The notes under the pieces are model-generated. The model ran no database searches. It was not told where the DNA came from and saw only the letters and a program-made list of their open reading frames with translations. A program made the translations under genes and the position numbers. Below are positions 1-8,247 of a stretch of 61,209 nucleotides of DNA, one piece after another; the first letter of the stretch is position 1; each line of letters starts with the position of its first letter. Source of the DNA: Chlamydiae bacterium RIFCSPLOWO2_12_FULL_45_20 (GTDB lineage: Bacteria; Chlamydiota; Chlamydiia; Chlamydiales; SM23-39); the NCBI GenBank assembly GCA_001796285.1, contig MGMD01000017.1, forward strand, positions 1 through 61,209. The letters run 5' to 3'.

Positions 1-50
1 ATAAGAGGGAATTGATGAGGCACACGCGATTGGAACAGCCCCTCTGCGAC
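1..50. repeat. Terminal direct repeat, left copy
   Basis: The first 50 bases are identical to the last 50 (61160-61209). They lie inside the quinone oxidoreductase gene. Reading the minus strand from the left end into the right end through this overlap keeps one open frame, so the repeat is most simply the overlap left when a circular assembly is cut open. Two paralogous gene copies sharing the segment would look the same. Confidence 0.95.
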
Positions 51-185
51 TTTTGCATCAGCTGGATTTACACCTGCATAAGCAACGACAATGCCAACTT
101 CCCCATCCCCGACCTTAGGACTAGGAACTTCACCTACTTTTATATTGCCATGGGAGGCAAAGGACTTGATATAAACTGCTTTCAT
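1..185 (-). CDS. Zinc-type quinone oxidoreductase, N-terminal part (runs off the left end)
   Basis: Start codon at 185 on the minus strand, preceded by a good ribosome site (TAGGAG, 5 bases upstream). The reading begins MKAVYIKSFASHG and continues with the GroES-like N-terminal fold of the medium-chain dehydrogenase/reductase superfamily (YAGVNPADAKVAEG). The frame runs off base 1 and continues exactly at 61159 into the 60373-61209 part, giving 972 bases or 323 residues, the usual length for NADPH:quinone reductases. It follows a 35-aa ORF and a VOC-like gene on the same strand with gaps of 2 and 6 bases, so the three are probably one operon. Likely an NAD(P)H-dependent reductase of quinones or reactive carbonyls; the substrate cannot be told. 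Confidence 0.85.
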   Translation of the reverse strand, partial: MKAVYIKSFASHGNIKVGEVPSPKVGDGEVGIVVAYAGVNPADAKVAEGLFQSRVPHQFPL

Positions 186-191
186 AAGCTC

Positions 192-299
192 CTACATTAA
201 ACCAATAACCCGAGCTGGCGCTTCAGGACCTTTTTGAATTTTCAGATGAGTAAGGTCGATCATTCTTAACTGTCGGAATTGGGCAAAAAAATCTCTCAT
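192..299 (-). CDS. Small 35-aa ORF between VOC-like and oxidoreductase genes
   Basis: An ATG at 299 opens a 35-residue frame (begins MRDFFAQFRQLRMIDL) that stops at 192, two bases after the upstream VOC-like gene and six before the oxidoreductase. No strong ribosome site is visible, but it may be translated by coupling with the upstream gene, whose stop lies 2 bases away. I recognise no domain. It may be a real leader-like peptide or the remnant of a longer gene. Confidence 0.35.
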   Translation of the reverse strand: MRDFFAQFRQLRMIDLTHLKIQKGPEAPARVIGLM

Positions 300-301
300 T
301 T

Positions 302-622
302 CTATGCCGTTGGTGGTTGGATAAATTCGATTGGAACCCCTTTCTCTTCAATAAACGCCATTTGGTACCCTTGATAATGAGTCGGCTCCATCAGTATTTT
401 TTTGCCAAGAACGGCTTTTTCTATATTCGTGACAAGAAAGCAAACATGGGAGACGGTCTGAATCAGAGGATGCATTTCACTTTCTTGTTCGAAAAAAATC
501 CATTCAATTCGGTAAGGATCGCTCTCGTAATCAGAACACCAGACTTTATACTCCGGAAAATAAATCATTCCGTTACGTTTTTGTTTTATAGGCACCCCAA
601 AGTGGTCATACTTGTATTCCAT
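302..622 (-). CDS. Small VOC (glyoxalase/bleomycin-resistance)-like protein
   Basis: A 106-residue protein on the minus strand with AGAGGG upstream of the ATG. The middle contains VSHVCFLVTNIEKAV, typical of the first strand and helix of a vicinal oxygen chelate (VOC) module, and the C-terminus VPIEFIQPP matches the last strand of such modules. The N-terminal segment (YDHFGVPI) resembles the opening of a second module. The histidine and glutamate expected at metal positions are partly present, but I cannot confirm a metal site. It heads the apparent operon with the oxidoreductase, consistent with detoxification of small carbonyls, but that is inference. The same span on the plus strand also has an open frame, which I regard as a shadow. 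Confidence 0.6.
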   Translation of the reverse strand: MEYKYDHFGVPIKQKRNGMIYFPEYKVWCSDYESDPYRIEWIFFEQESEMHPLIQTVSHVCFLVTNIEKAVLGKKILMEPTHYQGYQMAFIEEKGVPIEFIQPPTA

Positions 623-762
623 AAACCCTCTTAAATCCTGTAATAGAAGAAATGACCAGAATTTTCAAGTATTGAAAGGATTGATGCTATAAGTTCCTCA
701 CGGAGGAGAAAAAGTCGGCTATTCGCGTCTATAAGGAATGAGAGAGCTTCTTTTTCATTTCG

Positions 763-1710
763 TTATGACATAGCCTTGATCTTGTCGATGAAGGAGAGTA
801 AATGGTTTTTTGATACGACAAAGACTGTTTTATTATGGGTATCTTTAAAGCGGTCATCATCGTGGAATTGCATGCCGAATGCGGGTTTTCCTACGTGCGA
901 GAGGTTGTTTTCATATTGATGACCCCATCTAAGGATTTCAGAATGGTTGAAAGCCGCGACGCTAATTGGTTTGAGTATGATCTTGGTTAAGTCTGCATTA
1001 GAATCGATATCTGAGGAATCATATGTGCAGGAAAAGAGCGGGGCATTGGTAACGATCACAGGGATAAAAATCCGATGGCTTTGACCTTTCCAAGTTTCAT
1101 CATTCAGGAGTTGAGCATGAATCAGGATCTCCAAGTTGAAAAGCGCCTGCCTGATGGCCGAGCGAGCTAGATCTTCTCTGGCGCTACGCACGGGCAGCAC
1201 GATATTTTTTGTTTTTTGATTTTGTGTTTGCCGATACAAAGCCGTTTTATCATCGGTAGGCAATACTTCCACAACCTGCTTACTGACGCAATCGACGCAA
1301 TTCAAAATCCTATTGCGTGTAGATACAGTTTTCTCTGGGCCGCTGATGATGTGAACATCTTTTGCTGTGCCCTGGTTTTGAAGAAAAATCCAATCGTATT
1401 CAGATTTTTTGGATTCGAGCAGAAATATGAAGTTGCCGCTTTGTGCCCATAAATCAATTTCTATTCGATCATTATCTCTATGCGGAACGCCCTCAAAAAC
1501 ATCGCCACGATGCAGCTTTAATTCATGTCGGTATGTGGATAGAATCTCGTAGACCGCATCTTCTAGTGCAAAGCCTTCTCGGTTTAAAAGATTCAGCAGT
1601 ACTTGATGTTCATTTGGATCTTCATGCCAATAGCTCGGAGCGTTTAGTGTTCGTGCAACTGTAGAGTTTTTCTTTACTTCTGCCTGAATTGGGTTTTGTT
1701 GTTGTGACAT
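763..1710 (-). CDS. Hypothetical protein with PD-(D/E)xK nuclease-like motif
   Basis: A 315-residue protein with an AGGTGG ribosome site before the ATG at 1710. Around residues 82-110 it reads RIEIDLWA, then FLLESKKSEYDW: Asp86 followed 13 residues later by Glu99-Ser-Lys101, the spacing of a PD-(D/E)xK phosphodiesterase core. A basic segment rich in Arg and Lys follows (residues 130-190). No signal peptide or membrane segment is seen. No methyltransferase or specificity subunit is adjacent, so a restriction system is not supported. A stand-alone DNA or RNA nuclease is possible. Its strong ribosome site and isolated position (140-base gap downstream, tRNA upstream) suggest an independent unit. 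Confidence 0.6.
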   Translation of the reverse strand: MSQQQNPIQAEVKKNSTVARTLNAPSYWHEDPNEHQVLLNLLNREGFALEDAVYEILSTYRHELKLHRGDVFEGVPHRDNDRIEIDLWAQSGNFIFLLESKKSEYDWIFLQNQGTAKDVHIISGPEKTVSTRNRILNCVDCVSKQVVEVLPTDDKTALYRQTQNQKTKNIVLPVRSAREDLARSAIRQALFNLEILIHAQLLNDETWKGQSHRIFIPVIVTNAPLFSCTYDSSDIDSNADLTKIILKPISVAAFNHSEILRWGHQYENNLSHVGKPAFGMQFHDDDRFKDTHNKTVFVVSKNHLLSFIDKIKAMS

Positions 1711-1794
1711 TGTTCACCACCTATCCACCACCTAGTAAAAAATGCTGCGTTTTGGTGGTTAAAGGTTTGTTTGTAAGTTGTTGATAAAAAAGAA

Positions 1795-1869
1795 TCTGGG
1801 TGACAGGATTTGAACCTGCGGCCTCTTGCACCCCATGCAAACGCGCTAGCCAAACTGCGCTACACCCAG
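1795..1869 (-). tRNA. tRNA-Pro (anticodon GGG)
   Basis: The minus strand folds into a full cloverleaf: 7-bp acceptor CTGGGTG/CACCCAG with C1-G72 as usual for proline tRNAs, discriminator A at 1795, D arm (GCGC...GCGC), anticodon stem TTTGC/GCAAG around loop ATGGGGT giving anticodon GGG, and a T arm with loop TTCAAAT. CCA is not encoded. The 5' end overlaps the last 24 bases of the upstream small protein gene, including its stop codon, which lies in the D arm. Confidence 0.95.
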
Positions 1870-2133
1870 ATGGTCTGACAATACCGCAGCAAGCCCTTCA
1901 AATTGAAGCTCAGATTTCTTGAATTCCTTAACCCCATGTCGCGCACATTCTTCCACAATTTTTTCCAAAGAATCTCCAGGATGAAGCTCTAAGGCCGAAA
2001 TATCCACAGAAATCGAGGCTGAAAAAACGACTCCGTTTCTCAAACCTTTGACTTTAAAATTGGCAAAAATCGCGTCCTTTTTGCGAGAAATATTGGTAAA
2101 TCGAATCAGGTTATTATCTGCTAAATTTTTCAA
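1846..2133 (-). CDS. Small conserved-type hypothetical whose 3' end lies inside tRNA-Pro
   Basis: A 95-residue frame starting at a TTG (2133) with AGGAG eight bases upstream. It has alternating strand-like sequence (AIFANFKVKGLRNGVVFSAS) and an acidic/basic helix (GDSLEKIVEECARHGVKEF). No known domain recognised. It sits beside ung, where Chlamydiaceae have a small hypothetical gene (CT606.1, from memory); homology is a guess. The last seven residues and the TAG stop are encoded by the first 24 bases of tRNA-Pro. RNase P cleavage at the tRNA 5' end of a shared transcript would therefore remove the stop codon. Either the gene has lost its own stop or the overlap is functional. Confidence 0.6.
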   Translation of the reverse strand: MKNLADNNLIRFTNISRKKDAIFANFKVKGLRNGVVFSASISVDISALELHPGDSLEKIVEECARHGVKEFKKSELQFEGLAAVLSDHLGVAQFG

Positions 2134-2383
2134 AATGATCGCTCCTAAAGAGAGTGGATCTTAATCTTGTATACGCATTTGAGTCAAATGCTTTCTGAAT
2201 ACATCGATCTCCCCCTATCAAACGATTTGTAGGATAGCTTTTACGCTCGCCAAAAACCCGATTCTTGAACTATCTTTGATATAAATTGGCTCCGCCTAGC
2301 TGAATTTTGTTCATTTACCCTGCAAATTGTGCGATTGTTTTGGCTCAATTTTTCCCATTTTCTTGAGACAAAGGTGGCTTTTC

Positions 2384-3097
2384 ATGAAAAAAAAAGAGGC
2401 TCTTATGGAGGCATCTTGGCTTGAAAAACTGAAAGAGGAATTTGACAAACCCTATATGAAAGACCTAGAAGTCTTCCTCGCAAAGGAGCTAGGGTCTGGC
2501 GTCCCAGTGTACCCTCCTTTTAAAGACATTTTTAATGCTTTTTGTGAAACTTCTTTCGAGGACGTCAAAGTGGTCATTATAGGACAAGATCCGTACCATG
2601 GACCCGGTCAGGCCCATGGCCTTGCCTTCAGTGTTCCTTTGGGAGTCGCGATCCCCCCGTCGCTCCAAAATATCTATAAAGAAATGCACGAAGATGTAGG
2701 CATTCCTCTCCCGCCTCACGGATGCTTAGTGGATTGGGTTCGGCAAGGGGTTTTGCTTCTCAATGCGACACTCACTGTTAGAGCGGGGCAGGCCAAATCC
2801 CATTTTGGACACGGATGGGAACGATTTACGGATCGGGTGATCGAGCATTTAGCCATGCGGAAAGATCCTATCGTTTTTCTATTGTGGGGAAAATCTGCCT
2901 ACGAAAAATGGGCGCCAATCTCCGCTAAGGCTCAACATCATTTAGTTTTAGTCTCTCCTCACCCATCGCCCCTTTCAGCGTATGCCGGCTTTTTTGGTAA
3001 TCGCCACTTTTCAAAAACCAACGATTTTTTGACAAAAATAGGTAAAGCTCCCATCGACTGGGAGATTCGCTATCACCTCTCCTGCCCTAATTTATGA
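2384..3097 (+). CDS. ung: Uracil-DNA glycosylase
   Basis: Family 1 uracil-DNA glycosylase, which removes uracil from DNA as the first step of base excision repair. The water-activating loop [18 protein letters not shown] (catalytic Asp69) and the leucine-intercalation loop [19 protein letters not shown] are both intact, as is the strand [13 protein letters not shown] chose the ATG at 2384 (AAGGTGG five bases upstream; 237 residues) over the longer upstream frame; ATG 2405 is an alternative. The downstream gap carries an inverted-repeat element. It is divergent from the small gene and tRNA-Pro, with a 250-base gap between them that must hold both promoters; no clear match to a consensus was found there. 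Confidence 0.97.
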   Translation: MKKKEALMEASWLEKLKEEFDKPYMKDLEVFLAKELGSGVPVYPPFKDIFNAFCETSFEDVKVVIIGQDPYHGPGQAHGLAFSVPLGVAIPPSLQNIYKEMHEDVGIPLPPHGCLVDWVRQGVLLLNATLTVRAGQAKSHFGHGWERFTDRVIEHLAMRKDPIVFLLWGKSAYEKWAPISAKAQHHLVLVSPHPSPLSAYAGFFGNRHFSKTNDFLTKIGKAPIDWEIRYHLSCPNL

Positions 3098-3134
3098 ATT
3101 TATTTCTCGCAAATGGTATAACTCACGTTCGGTA

Positions 3135-3216
3135 TATAGTCGTTTAAAATTTTATTGATAGCTTCTGGGTGCGTGAAAGCTGCCATAAGTTATCAAGAAA
3201 AATTTAAACGAATATA
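3135..3216 (+). repeat. Inverted-repeat element, family 3, copy A (two arms)
   Basis: An imperfect 82-base palindrome. The left arm begins TATAGTCGTTTAAAATTTTA and goes on through TTGATAGCTTCTGG; the right arm, read on the other strand, begins TATATTCGTTTAAATTTTTC. The left half recurs almost unchanged at 19760-19807 (minus) and 47002-47049 (plus). It lies 37 bases after the ung stop, before the MFS gene. Too short to encode a protein; looks like a non-autonomous mobile or REP-like repeat. Confidence 0.75.
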
Positions 3217-3251
3217 GTCGTGAAGTTCTCATTTGTGTATATCTAGGCTTG

Positions 3252-4487
3252 ATGACCCAAGCTTCGACAAGGCGCACATTCACATTTCTATCGATCTATC
3301 TGACCTTTTTTGTCGATAGCCTGGCATGGGCTGTGGTGTTTCCTATTTTTGCACCCTATTTCCTCGATACGAAAAGCCCCCTGTTCTCCCCAGAGACCGC
3401 AGCAGGGACCCGCTCGATGGTATTGGGATTTTTTCTCATGGCTTTTTCTTTAGGCCAGTTTATCGGCTGTCCTTTGATTGGAGAGTATGCAGATAAACAC
3501 GGCAGAAAAAAAGCGTTGGGAATCAGTGTTTTCTTTACTCTCGTCGGCCTTGCCGCCACCGCACTCAGCATTGAAAACAATCATCTCTACTTTCTTTTTG
3601 TCAGTAGGCTTATAACCGGGATTTTTGCAAGTAACACGACCGTTTGCTTAAGCTGTATTAGCGACTTAAGCCATACTGAACACGCGAAAGCGAAACATTT
3701 TGGCACTCTCTCCATGATCGCTGGGATTTCTTTTGTCATCGGAGCGTTTTTAGGCGGCAAGTTATCAGACAAAACAATCAGCTTAAACTTCAGTCCAAGC
3801 TTACCCCTTTGGCTCGCTGCAGCACTAACTTCCATGAACTTCCTTTTTATTCTTTTCGGCTTTCGGGAAACAGCTTCCACTCACCCCTCTTTACGCTTTC
3901 ACTTCCTAGAGGCATTTACTCATATTAAGCTCGCTTTAAAAACACACCGGATTAAACGCATTTATACTGTCTATTTTCTCTTTTTATTTTCTTGGACTAT
4001 TCTCTTTCAGTTCATCCCGGTTTTGACAGTCGAAAAGTTTTTTTACACAAGCTCCAATATTGGAGACTTAGCTCTATTTATGGGCCTATGTTGGGCCATA
4101 GGTTCCGGGTACATCAACCAGGCATTACTTCACCGTATCGATTCTGGACTGGTATTAGAACTGTGTCTCATTGGCTTCACCACGTCGTGCGCCCTGGTTG
4201 TATTTCCCTCTCACGTGTACGGCGTCATAGGACTTGTGGGACTATGCGTCGTGATCGGAGCCGTTGCATGGCCTATCTGCACCAGTTTAATCTCCAACAT
4301 GGCTCCCAAAGAAATGCAAGGAAAAGTGATGGGTTTAAGCCAGTCGGTTCAGTCCCTTGCCATGACCTTAGCCCCAGCCATAGGAGGAATCGCCTTTCAA
4401 TCTTCTTCCCATCTTCCCTTTTTCATCGCCGCTTCCGTGAGCTTTCTTGCTGTAGTAATCTACTATTTTGTCTTGAAACAACGGTAA
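3252..4487 (+). CDS. MFS transporter, drug-efflux type
   Basis: A 411-residue inner membrane protein with about twelve hydrophobic segments. The loop after helix 2 reads GEYADKHGRKKALG, the signature of the major facilitator superfamily (consensus GxLaDrxGrkxxl), and helix 5 carries GISFVIGAFLGGKLSD, similar to the antiporter motif of TetA-like H+/drug exporters. ATG 3252 is preferred to the TTG three bases earlier; the ribosome site is weak (TAGG). The gene stands alone, convergent with the NhaD gene 8 bases away, with no terminator between. The substrate is unknown; a multidrug or metabolite exporter is the likeliest role. Confidence 0.85.
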   Translation: MTQASTRRTFTFLSIYLTFFVDSLAWAVVFPIFAPYFLDTKSPLFSPETAAGTRSMVLGFFLMAFSLGQFIGCPLIGEYADKHGRKKALGISVFFTLVGLAATALSIENNHLYFLFVSRLITGIFASNTTVCLSCISDLSHTEHAKAKHFGTLSMIAGISFVIGAFLGGKLSDKTISLNFSPSLPLWLAAALTSMNFLFILFGFRETASTHPSLRFHFLEAFTHIKLALKTHRIKRIYTVYFLFLFSWTILFQFIPVLTVEKFFYTSSNIGDLALFMGLCWAIGSGYINQALLHRIDSGLVLELCLIGFTTSCALVVFPSHVYGVIGLVGLCVVIGAVAWPICTSLISNMAPKEMQGKVMGLSQSVQSLAMTLAPAIGGIAFQSSSHLPFFIAASVSFLAVVIYYFVLKQR

Positions 4488-4495
4488 AAGTGGGT

Positions 4496-5743
4496 CTACA
4501 AAATCGAAAGTACCATTCCTTGAAGAATAAAGGCCGCAACGCCAGCAAAATAGCTAACCAATGCAATCAGGCTGACCCGTTTCAAATACCAAATAAAATC
4601 CACCTTTTCAAGCCCCATAAAAGCGACCCCTGCAGCAGAGCCAATAATCAGGATGCTCCCACCAGTTCCCGCACAAAAGGCAAGCATTTGCCAAAGAGAA
4701 GAATCTGCTGGATACGTTTGCATATCCCACATGCCCATGCCAGCTGCGACCAATGGCACATTGTCAATGACCGCAGAAATAAGGCCGATCAACGTGGCAA
4801 TGATTGGCAAATTGCCAATGGCTGTATTTAAAAACTCGGCTAGTTCCTGCAAAATGCCGCCTACGTCAAGGGCGCTAATGGCAAGTAGAATGCCCAAAAA
4901 AAATAGAACACCGGATGTATCAATACGCGTGAGAATATGCGGCAAACGAAGGTGTTGTCTCGTTTCATGAGGCGAATGCAAAACATCAGTAATAAGCCAT
5001 AAAACACCTAGCGAGATCAGAATGCCCATAAAAGGAGGCAGTCCCGTCAACGCCTTAAAAATCGGAACAAAGATCAAGGCTCCCATCCCAGCACAAAAGA
5101 TCAGTCTTGCCCCCGGCTCCACTTCCTCTCTATGAGCCCTAGCAACAATGTGAGGATAAACTCCTTTTAGATTCCAGCCCAAAAGTAACAGCGCCACCAC
5201 AAGACTTACAAGGCTTGGAACAATCAACATTCTCATCACAGTAAGCGTTGTAATATTCCCATTGATCCAAAGCATCGTGGTCGTCACATCCCCGATAGGC
5301 GTCCAAGCCCCCCCTGCATTCGCCGCAATGACAACCATAGCCCCGAGCATCCATCTTTCTTTAGGATCAGGCACTAGTTTTCTAAGCAGTGATATCATGA
5401 CAATGGTGGTCGTTAAATTATCCAAAACAGCTGAAAGAAAAAAAGTAGCAAATCCGATGATCCAAAGCATCTTTTTCTTAGAACTCGTCTGAATCAGATC
5501 TGTCACCACTTTAAACCCCTTATGAGCATCAATGACCTCAACTAACGTCATTGCTCCCATGAGAAAGAAAATGATCTGGCTAATATCATTCACTTTCTCT
5601 CCTAATGCGTGTACGTTGGGCGAAACAAAAAAAAGAAACATCCAAGTTAAGGAGGCCATCAACAAAGCCGTCGCCGTTTTATTCACTCGGATTGTATGCT
5701 CAAAAATAATGGCGATGTACCCTAAAATAAAAATAGCGATCAT
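4496..5743 (-). CDS. nhaD: NhaD-type Na+/H+ antiporter
   Basis: A 415-residue inner membrane protein with roughly eleven to twelve hydrophobic helices. It carries the two half-helix motifs of the ion transporter superfamily as found in NhaD: SAVLDNLTTTIVMI in the first half and SAVIDNVPLVAAGMG in the second, plus NAGGAWTPIGDVTTTMLW, where the acidic and hydroxyl residues line the ion path. It exports Na+ (or Li+) in exchange for H+. The start overlaps the kdsD stop by four bases (ATGA), so translation is probably coupled. Chlamydiae use sodium gradients widely, so the role is likely pH and sodium balance. Pairing with kdsD is operonic only; no functional link is evident. Confidence 0.92.
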   Translation of the reverse strand: MIAIFILGYIAIIFEHTIRVNKTATALLMASLTWMFLFFVSPNVHALGEKVNDISQIIFFLMGAMTLVEVIDAHKGFKVVTDLIQTSSKKKMLWIIGFATFFLSAVLDNLTTTIVMISLLRKLVPDPKERWMLGAMVVIAANAGGAWTPIGDVTTTMLWINGNITTLTVMRMLIVPSLVSLVVALLLLGWNLKGVYPHIVARAHREEVEPGARLIFCAGMGALIFVPIFKALTGLPPFMGILISLGVLWLITDVLHSPHETRQHLRLPHILTRIDTSGVLFFLGILLAISALDVGGILQELAEFLNTAIGNLPIIATLIGLISAVIDNVPLVAAGMGMWDMQTYPADSSLWQMLAFCAGTGGSILIIGSAAGVAFMGLEKVDFIWYLKRVSLIALVSYFAGVAAFILQGMVLSIL

Positions 5744-6702
5744 GGCGAAAGTTCCTTTTGAAGAATATCGTGCATTCGAATCAATCCTACCACTCTCCCT
5801 TCATCGAGAACGGGTAAAACAGTAATTAGTTTTGCTGAGTCCTCTTCCATGATTTTAGCAGCCTCAAAGGCAAGCAAGTGGGGCGCTATCCATTTCGGAG
5901 AAAGGGTCATATGTTCAGAAAGGTGCATGCGCAGCGCCTCCGACCCTTTGGCTTGAATCGCTCGCCTCAAATCTCCGTCGGTAAAAATTCCTTTCAATGT
6001 CTGGTCTTTGTCAACCACCACTAAACAACCGCAACGCTTGATAGAAAGCTCATGCAGACAATCAATGAGTGGGTCTGTGGATAAACAAAGGGGAATTTCA
6101 TCGCCTTGAAGCATCAAGTCTTTGACCCTGTAGGTAATCTTTTTGCCCAAAACCCCCCCCGGGTGGTTTCTGGCAAAGTCACTCACGGAAAATTGCTTAG
6201 CCTGCATGAGAGCAACAGCCAATGTATCTAAAAAAATGAGCTGAATCGCGCTCGAGGTAGTAGGTGCCAGATTGTGCGGGCAAATCTCCCTCTCAACAGG
6301 CAATACAATCGAAAGATCGCACATTTTAGCGAGCTTGGAATCAGCGCTGGACACGCAGCCGATCGTTTTTGCCCCTTTTTGACGGATATACGGCAAAAGA
6401 TCAATCAGTTCTTGGGAAGCGCCGCTTTTACTGAGAGCAATCAGAATATCCTGGTCAGAAACCACCCCGATATCCCCATGCAGGGCGTTCGCTGGATTTA
6501 AGAAAAAAGACCGTATGCCAAAAGAGAGGAAGGTCGCAGCAGCTTTTTCTGCAATATATCCACTTTTTCCAATCCCCACAAAAATCAGAGTCCCTCGAGA
6601 TTGGATCAAAACTTCCAAAATCTGATTCGCGGCAGCTAAATCGATCGCCTCGAAAAATCGGCTCAGATATTTTTTTTGGTTCTCGAAAAGCGCCTTTAGC
6701 AT
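5740..6702 (-). CDS. kdsD: Arabinose-5-phosphate isomerase (KpsF/GutQ family)
   Basis: Converts ribulose 5-phosphate to arabinose 5-phosphate, the first step of Kdo synthesis for LPS. A 320-residue protein with an N-terminal SIS sugar-isomerase domain (FVGIGKSGYIAEKAAATF near residue 40; ALSKSGASQELIDLLP; RNHPGGVLGKK near residue 205) followed by two CBS domains (about 215-320). This is full length for the family. The gene is first in a two-gene unit with nhaD and is divergent from isocitrate dehydrogenase with 56 bases between starts. With lpxK and gmhA 8 kb away it forms a loose group of LPS genes. In Chlamydiaceae this gene neighbours the E2 gene; here isocitrate dehydrogenase and cyo lie between them. 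Confidence 0.95.
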   Translation of the reverse strand: MLKALFENQKKYLSRFFEAIDLAAANQILEVLIQSRGTLIFVGIGKSGYIAEKAAATFLSFGIRSFFLNPANALHGDIGVVSDQDILIALSKSGASQELIDLLPYIRQKGAKTIGCVSSADSKLAKMCDLSIVLPVEREICPHNLAPTTSSAIQLIFLDTLAVALMQAKQFSVSDFARNHPGGVLGKKITYRVKDLMLQGDEIPLCLSTDPLIDCLHELSIKRCGCLVVVDKDQTLKGIFTDGDLRRAIQAKGSEALRMHLSEHMTLSPKWIAPHLLAFEAAKIMEEDSAKLITVLPVLDEGRVVGLIRMHDILQKELSP

Positions 6703-6758
6703 ATGGACAAATTTTACAAAGTGCTAGACTAAGAAACAACGGAAAATAAAAGGCTCCC

Positions 6759-8192
6759 ATGACAAAAACGCCCATCACTGTCGCTGAGGGAGATGGAATC
6801 GGCCCAGAAATCATGGCCGCTACCCTTGCGGTTCTCGACGCTGCAGGCGCGCAAATAGAACTCCATGCCATTGAAATTGGCGAAAAACTGTACCGCAAGG
6901 GACTTACAACTGGAATCGACCCAACAGTCTGGGATCTCATCCGCAACACGAAAGCCTTCCTCAAGGCCCCCATTACAACTCCACAAGGAGGCGGATTTAA
7001 AAGCCTCAATGTGACCATTCGCACTACTTTAGGCCTCTATGCTAACGTGCGGCCTTGCGTTTCTTATTTTCCCTACGTTGCAACGAAACACCCTGAAATG
7101 AACGTCCTCATCGTCAGAGAAAACGAAGAGGATCTCTACGCAGGCATCGAATATCAGCAAACCCCTAACGTCTGCTGCTCCTTAAAAATCATCTCCCGAA
7201 TGGGTTCAGAGAAAATTATCCGTTACGCCTTTGAATATGCAAAAAAACATGGCAGGAAGAAAGTCACGGCGTTTGTCAAAGATAACATTATGAAGTTTTC
7301 CGACGGGCTCTTTCATACAGTCTTTCATGAAATGGCTCAAGAATACCCAGATATTCTTCATGAAAGCTGGATTGTCGACATCGGAGCGGCAAAGCTCGCT
7401 GATACCCCGGAAGTGTTTGACGTGATCGTAATGCCGAATCTTTATGGAGACATCCTCTCAGATGTCGCAGCACAAATTGCCGGTTCTGTGGGCCTTGCCG
7501 GCTCGGCGAATATCGGAGACAAGGGGGCGATGTTTGAAGCGATCCATGGATCTGCTCCGAGAAGGGCAGGGCAAAATGTCGCCAACCCCTCAGGGCTCCT
7601 CCTAGCGGCCATCCAAATGATGGATCATATCGGCCAGCCTGAGGTGGCAACAAACATGCACAACGCTTGGCTCAAAACCTTGGAAGAGGGGATCCATACC
7701 TACGACATTTATAAAGAGGGCCTAAGCAAAAAGAAAGTGGGTACGAAAGAGTTCGGCGCTGCGGTCATTAAAAACTTAGGAAAAAAACCAACAACGCTCC
7801 AACCTGCCATCTATGGACGAGCCAAAGCGACGATCGTGCACAAACACTTTCAAAATAGAGAAACCAGACGCCTGGTCGGCGTGGATGTTTATATTTTCCA
7901 CGTGGGTATTGTCAACGATTTTTATGTGAAGATTTCCCATGTGAATATTGGGCAGCTCCACCTAAAAATGATTTCCAACCGAGGGGTTCGCGTATGGCCA
8001 GGAGGACACCCAGACACGACGTGCATTGAGCAGTGGCGTTGCCGTTTTGAGTCCCCTGATCGAAGAGCCGTATCTCAGGACGATATCATTAAGCTGCTCC
8101 ACGCATTCGACCATGTCCAAATGGACGTGATTAAGGTGGAGTTTCTCTATACGTTTGATGGAAAACCTGGCTTTTCTTCCGCTGATGATTAG
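6759..8192 (+). CDS. icd: Isocitrate dehydrogenase, NADP-type, Rickettsia/Thermus-like long form
   Basis: Oxidatively decarboxylates isocitrate to 2-oxoglutarate in the TCA cycle. The 477-residue length, with about 135 residues beyond the usual core, fits the long form known in Rickettsia, Wolbachia and Thermus. Seen motifs: AEGDGIGPEIM at the N-terminus, LNVTIRTTLGLYANVRP (substrate phosphate/carboxylate site), RENEEDLYAGIEY, and NLYGDILSDVAAQIAGSVG (metal aspartates). The cofactor loop reads HGSAPRRAGQNVANPSG; the usual residues after HGSAP are DIAG or KYAG, so the RR pair is unusual and could alter cofactor preference. Start ATG has AAAGG upstream. The stop codon at 8190-8192 directly abuts a repeat fragment. 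Most Chlamydiaceae lack this enzyme. Confidence 0.93.
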   Translation: MTKTPITVAEGDGIGPEIMAATLAVLDAAGAQIELHAIEIGEKLYRKGLTTGIDPTVWDLIRNTKAFLKAPITTPQGGGFKSLNVTIRTTLGLYANVRPCVSYFPYVATKHPEMNVLIVRENEEDLYAGIEYQQTPNVCCSLKIISRMGSEKIIRYAFEYAKKHGRKKVTAFVKDNIMKFSDGLFHTVFHEMAQEYPDILHESWIVDIGAAKLADTPEVFDVIVMPNLYGDILSDVAAQIAGSVGLAGSANIGDKGAMFEAIHGSAPRRAGQNVANPSGLLLAAIQMMDHIGQPEVATNMHNAWLKTLEEGIHTYDIYKEGLSKKKVGTKEFGAAVIKNLGKKPTTLQPAIYGRAKATIVHKHFQNRETRRLVGVDVYIFHVGIVNDFYVKISHVNIGQLHLKMISNRGVRVWPGGHPDTTCIEQWRCRFESPDRRAVSQDDIIKLLHAFDHVQMDVIKVEFLYTFDGKPGFSSADD

Positions 8193-8247
8193 CTCGACTT
8201 TGTACATTTTTTGGACGAAGCTGCCGAGAGAGGCAAAATCCAGCTTA
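8193..8247 (+). repeat. Left-end fragment of inverted-repeat element family 1
   Basis: These 55 bases match the left end of the 45144-45300 element with three differences (shared start CTCGACTTTGTACATTTTTT). The match begins at the base after the icd stop and ends with the TTA that, on the minus strand, is the cyoD stop codon. The fragment therefore fills the whole gap between two convergent genes. No right arm is present. Confidence 0.85.

Noticed and set aside
317..634. Plus-strand open frame opposite the VOC-like gene
   Set aside because: No ribosome site and sequence without family resemblance; the minus-strand frame has motifs and operon context.
763..1710. Restriction-modification system
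   Set aside because: No methylase or specificity gene nearby; only a nuclease-like motif is present.
3992..4831. 279-residue plus-strand frame spanning the end of the MFS gene and the NhaD gene
   Set aside because: Runs in another frame across two well-supported genes and has low-complexity shadow composition.
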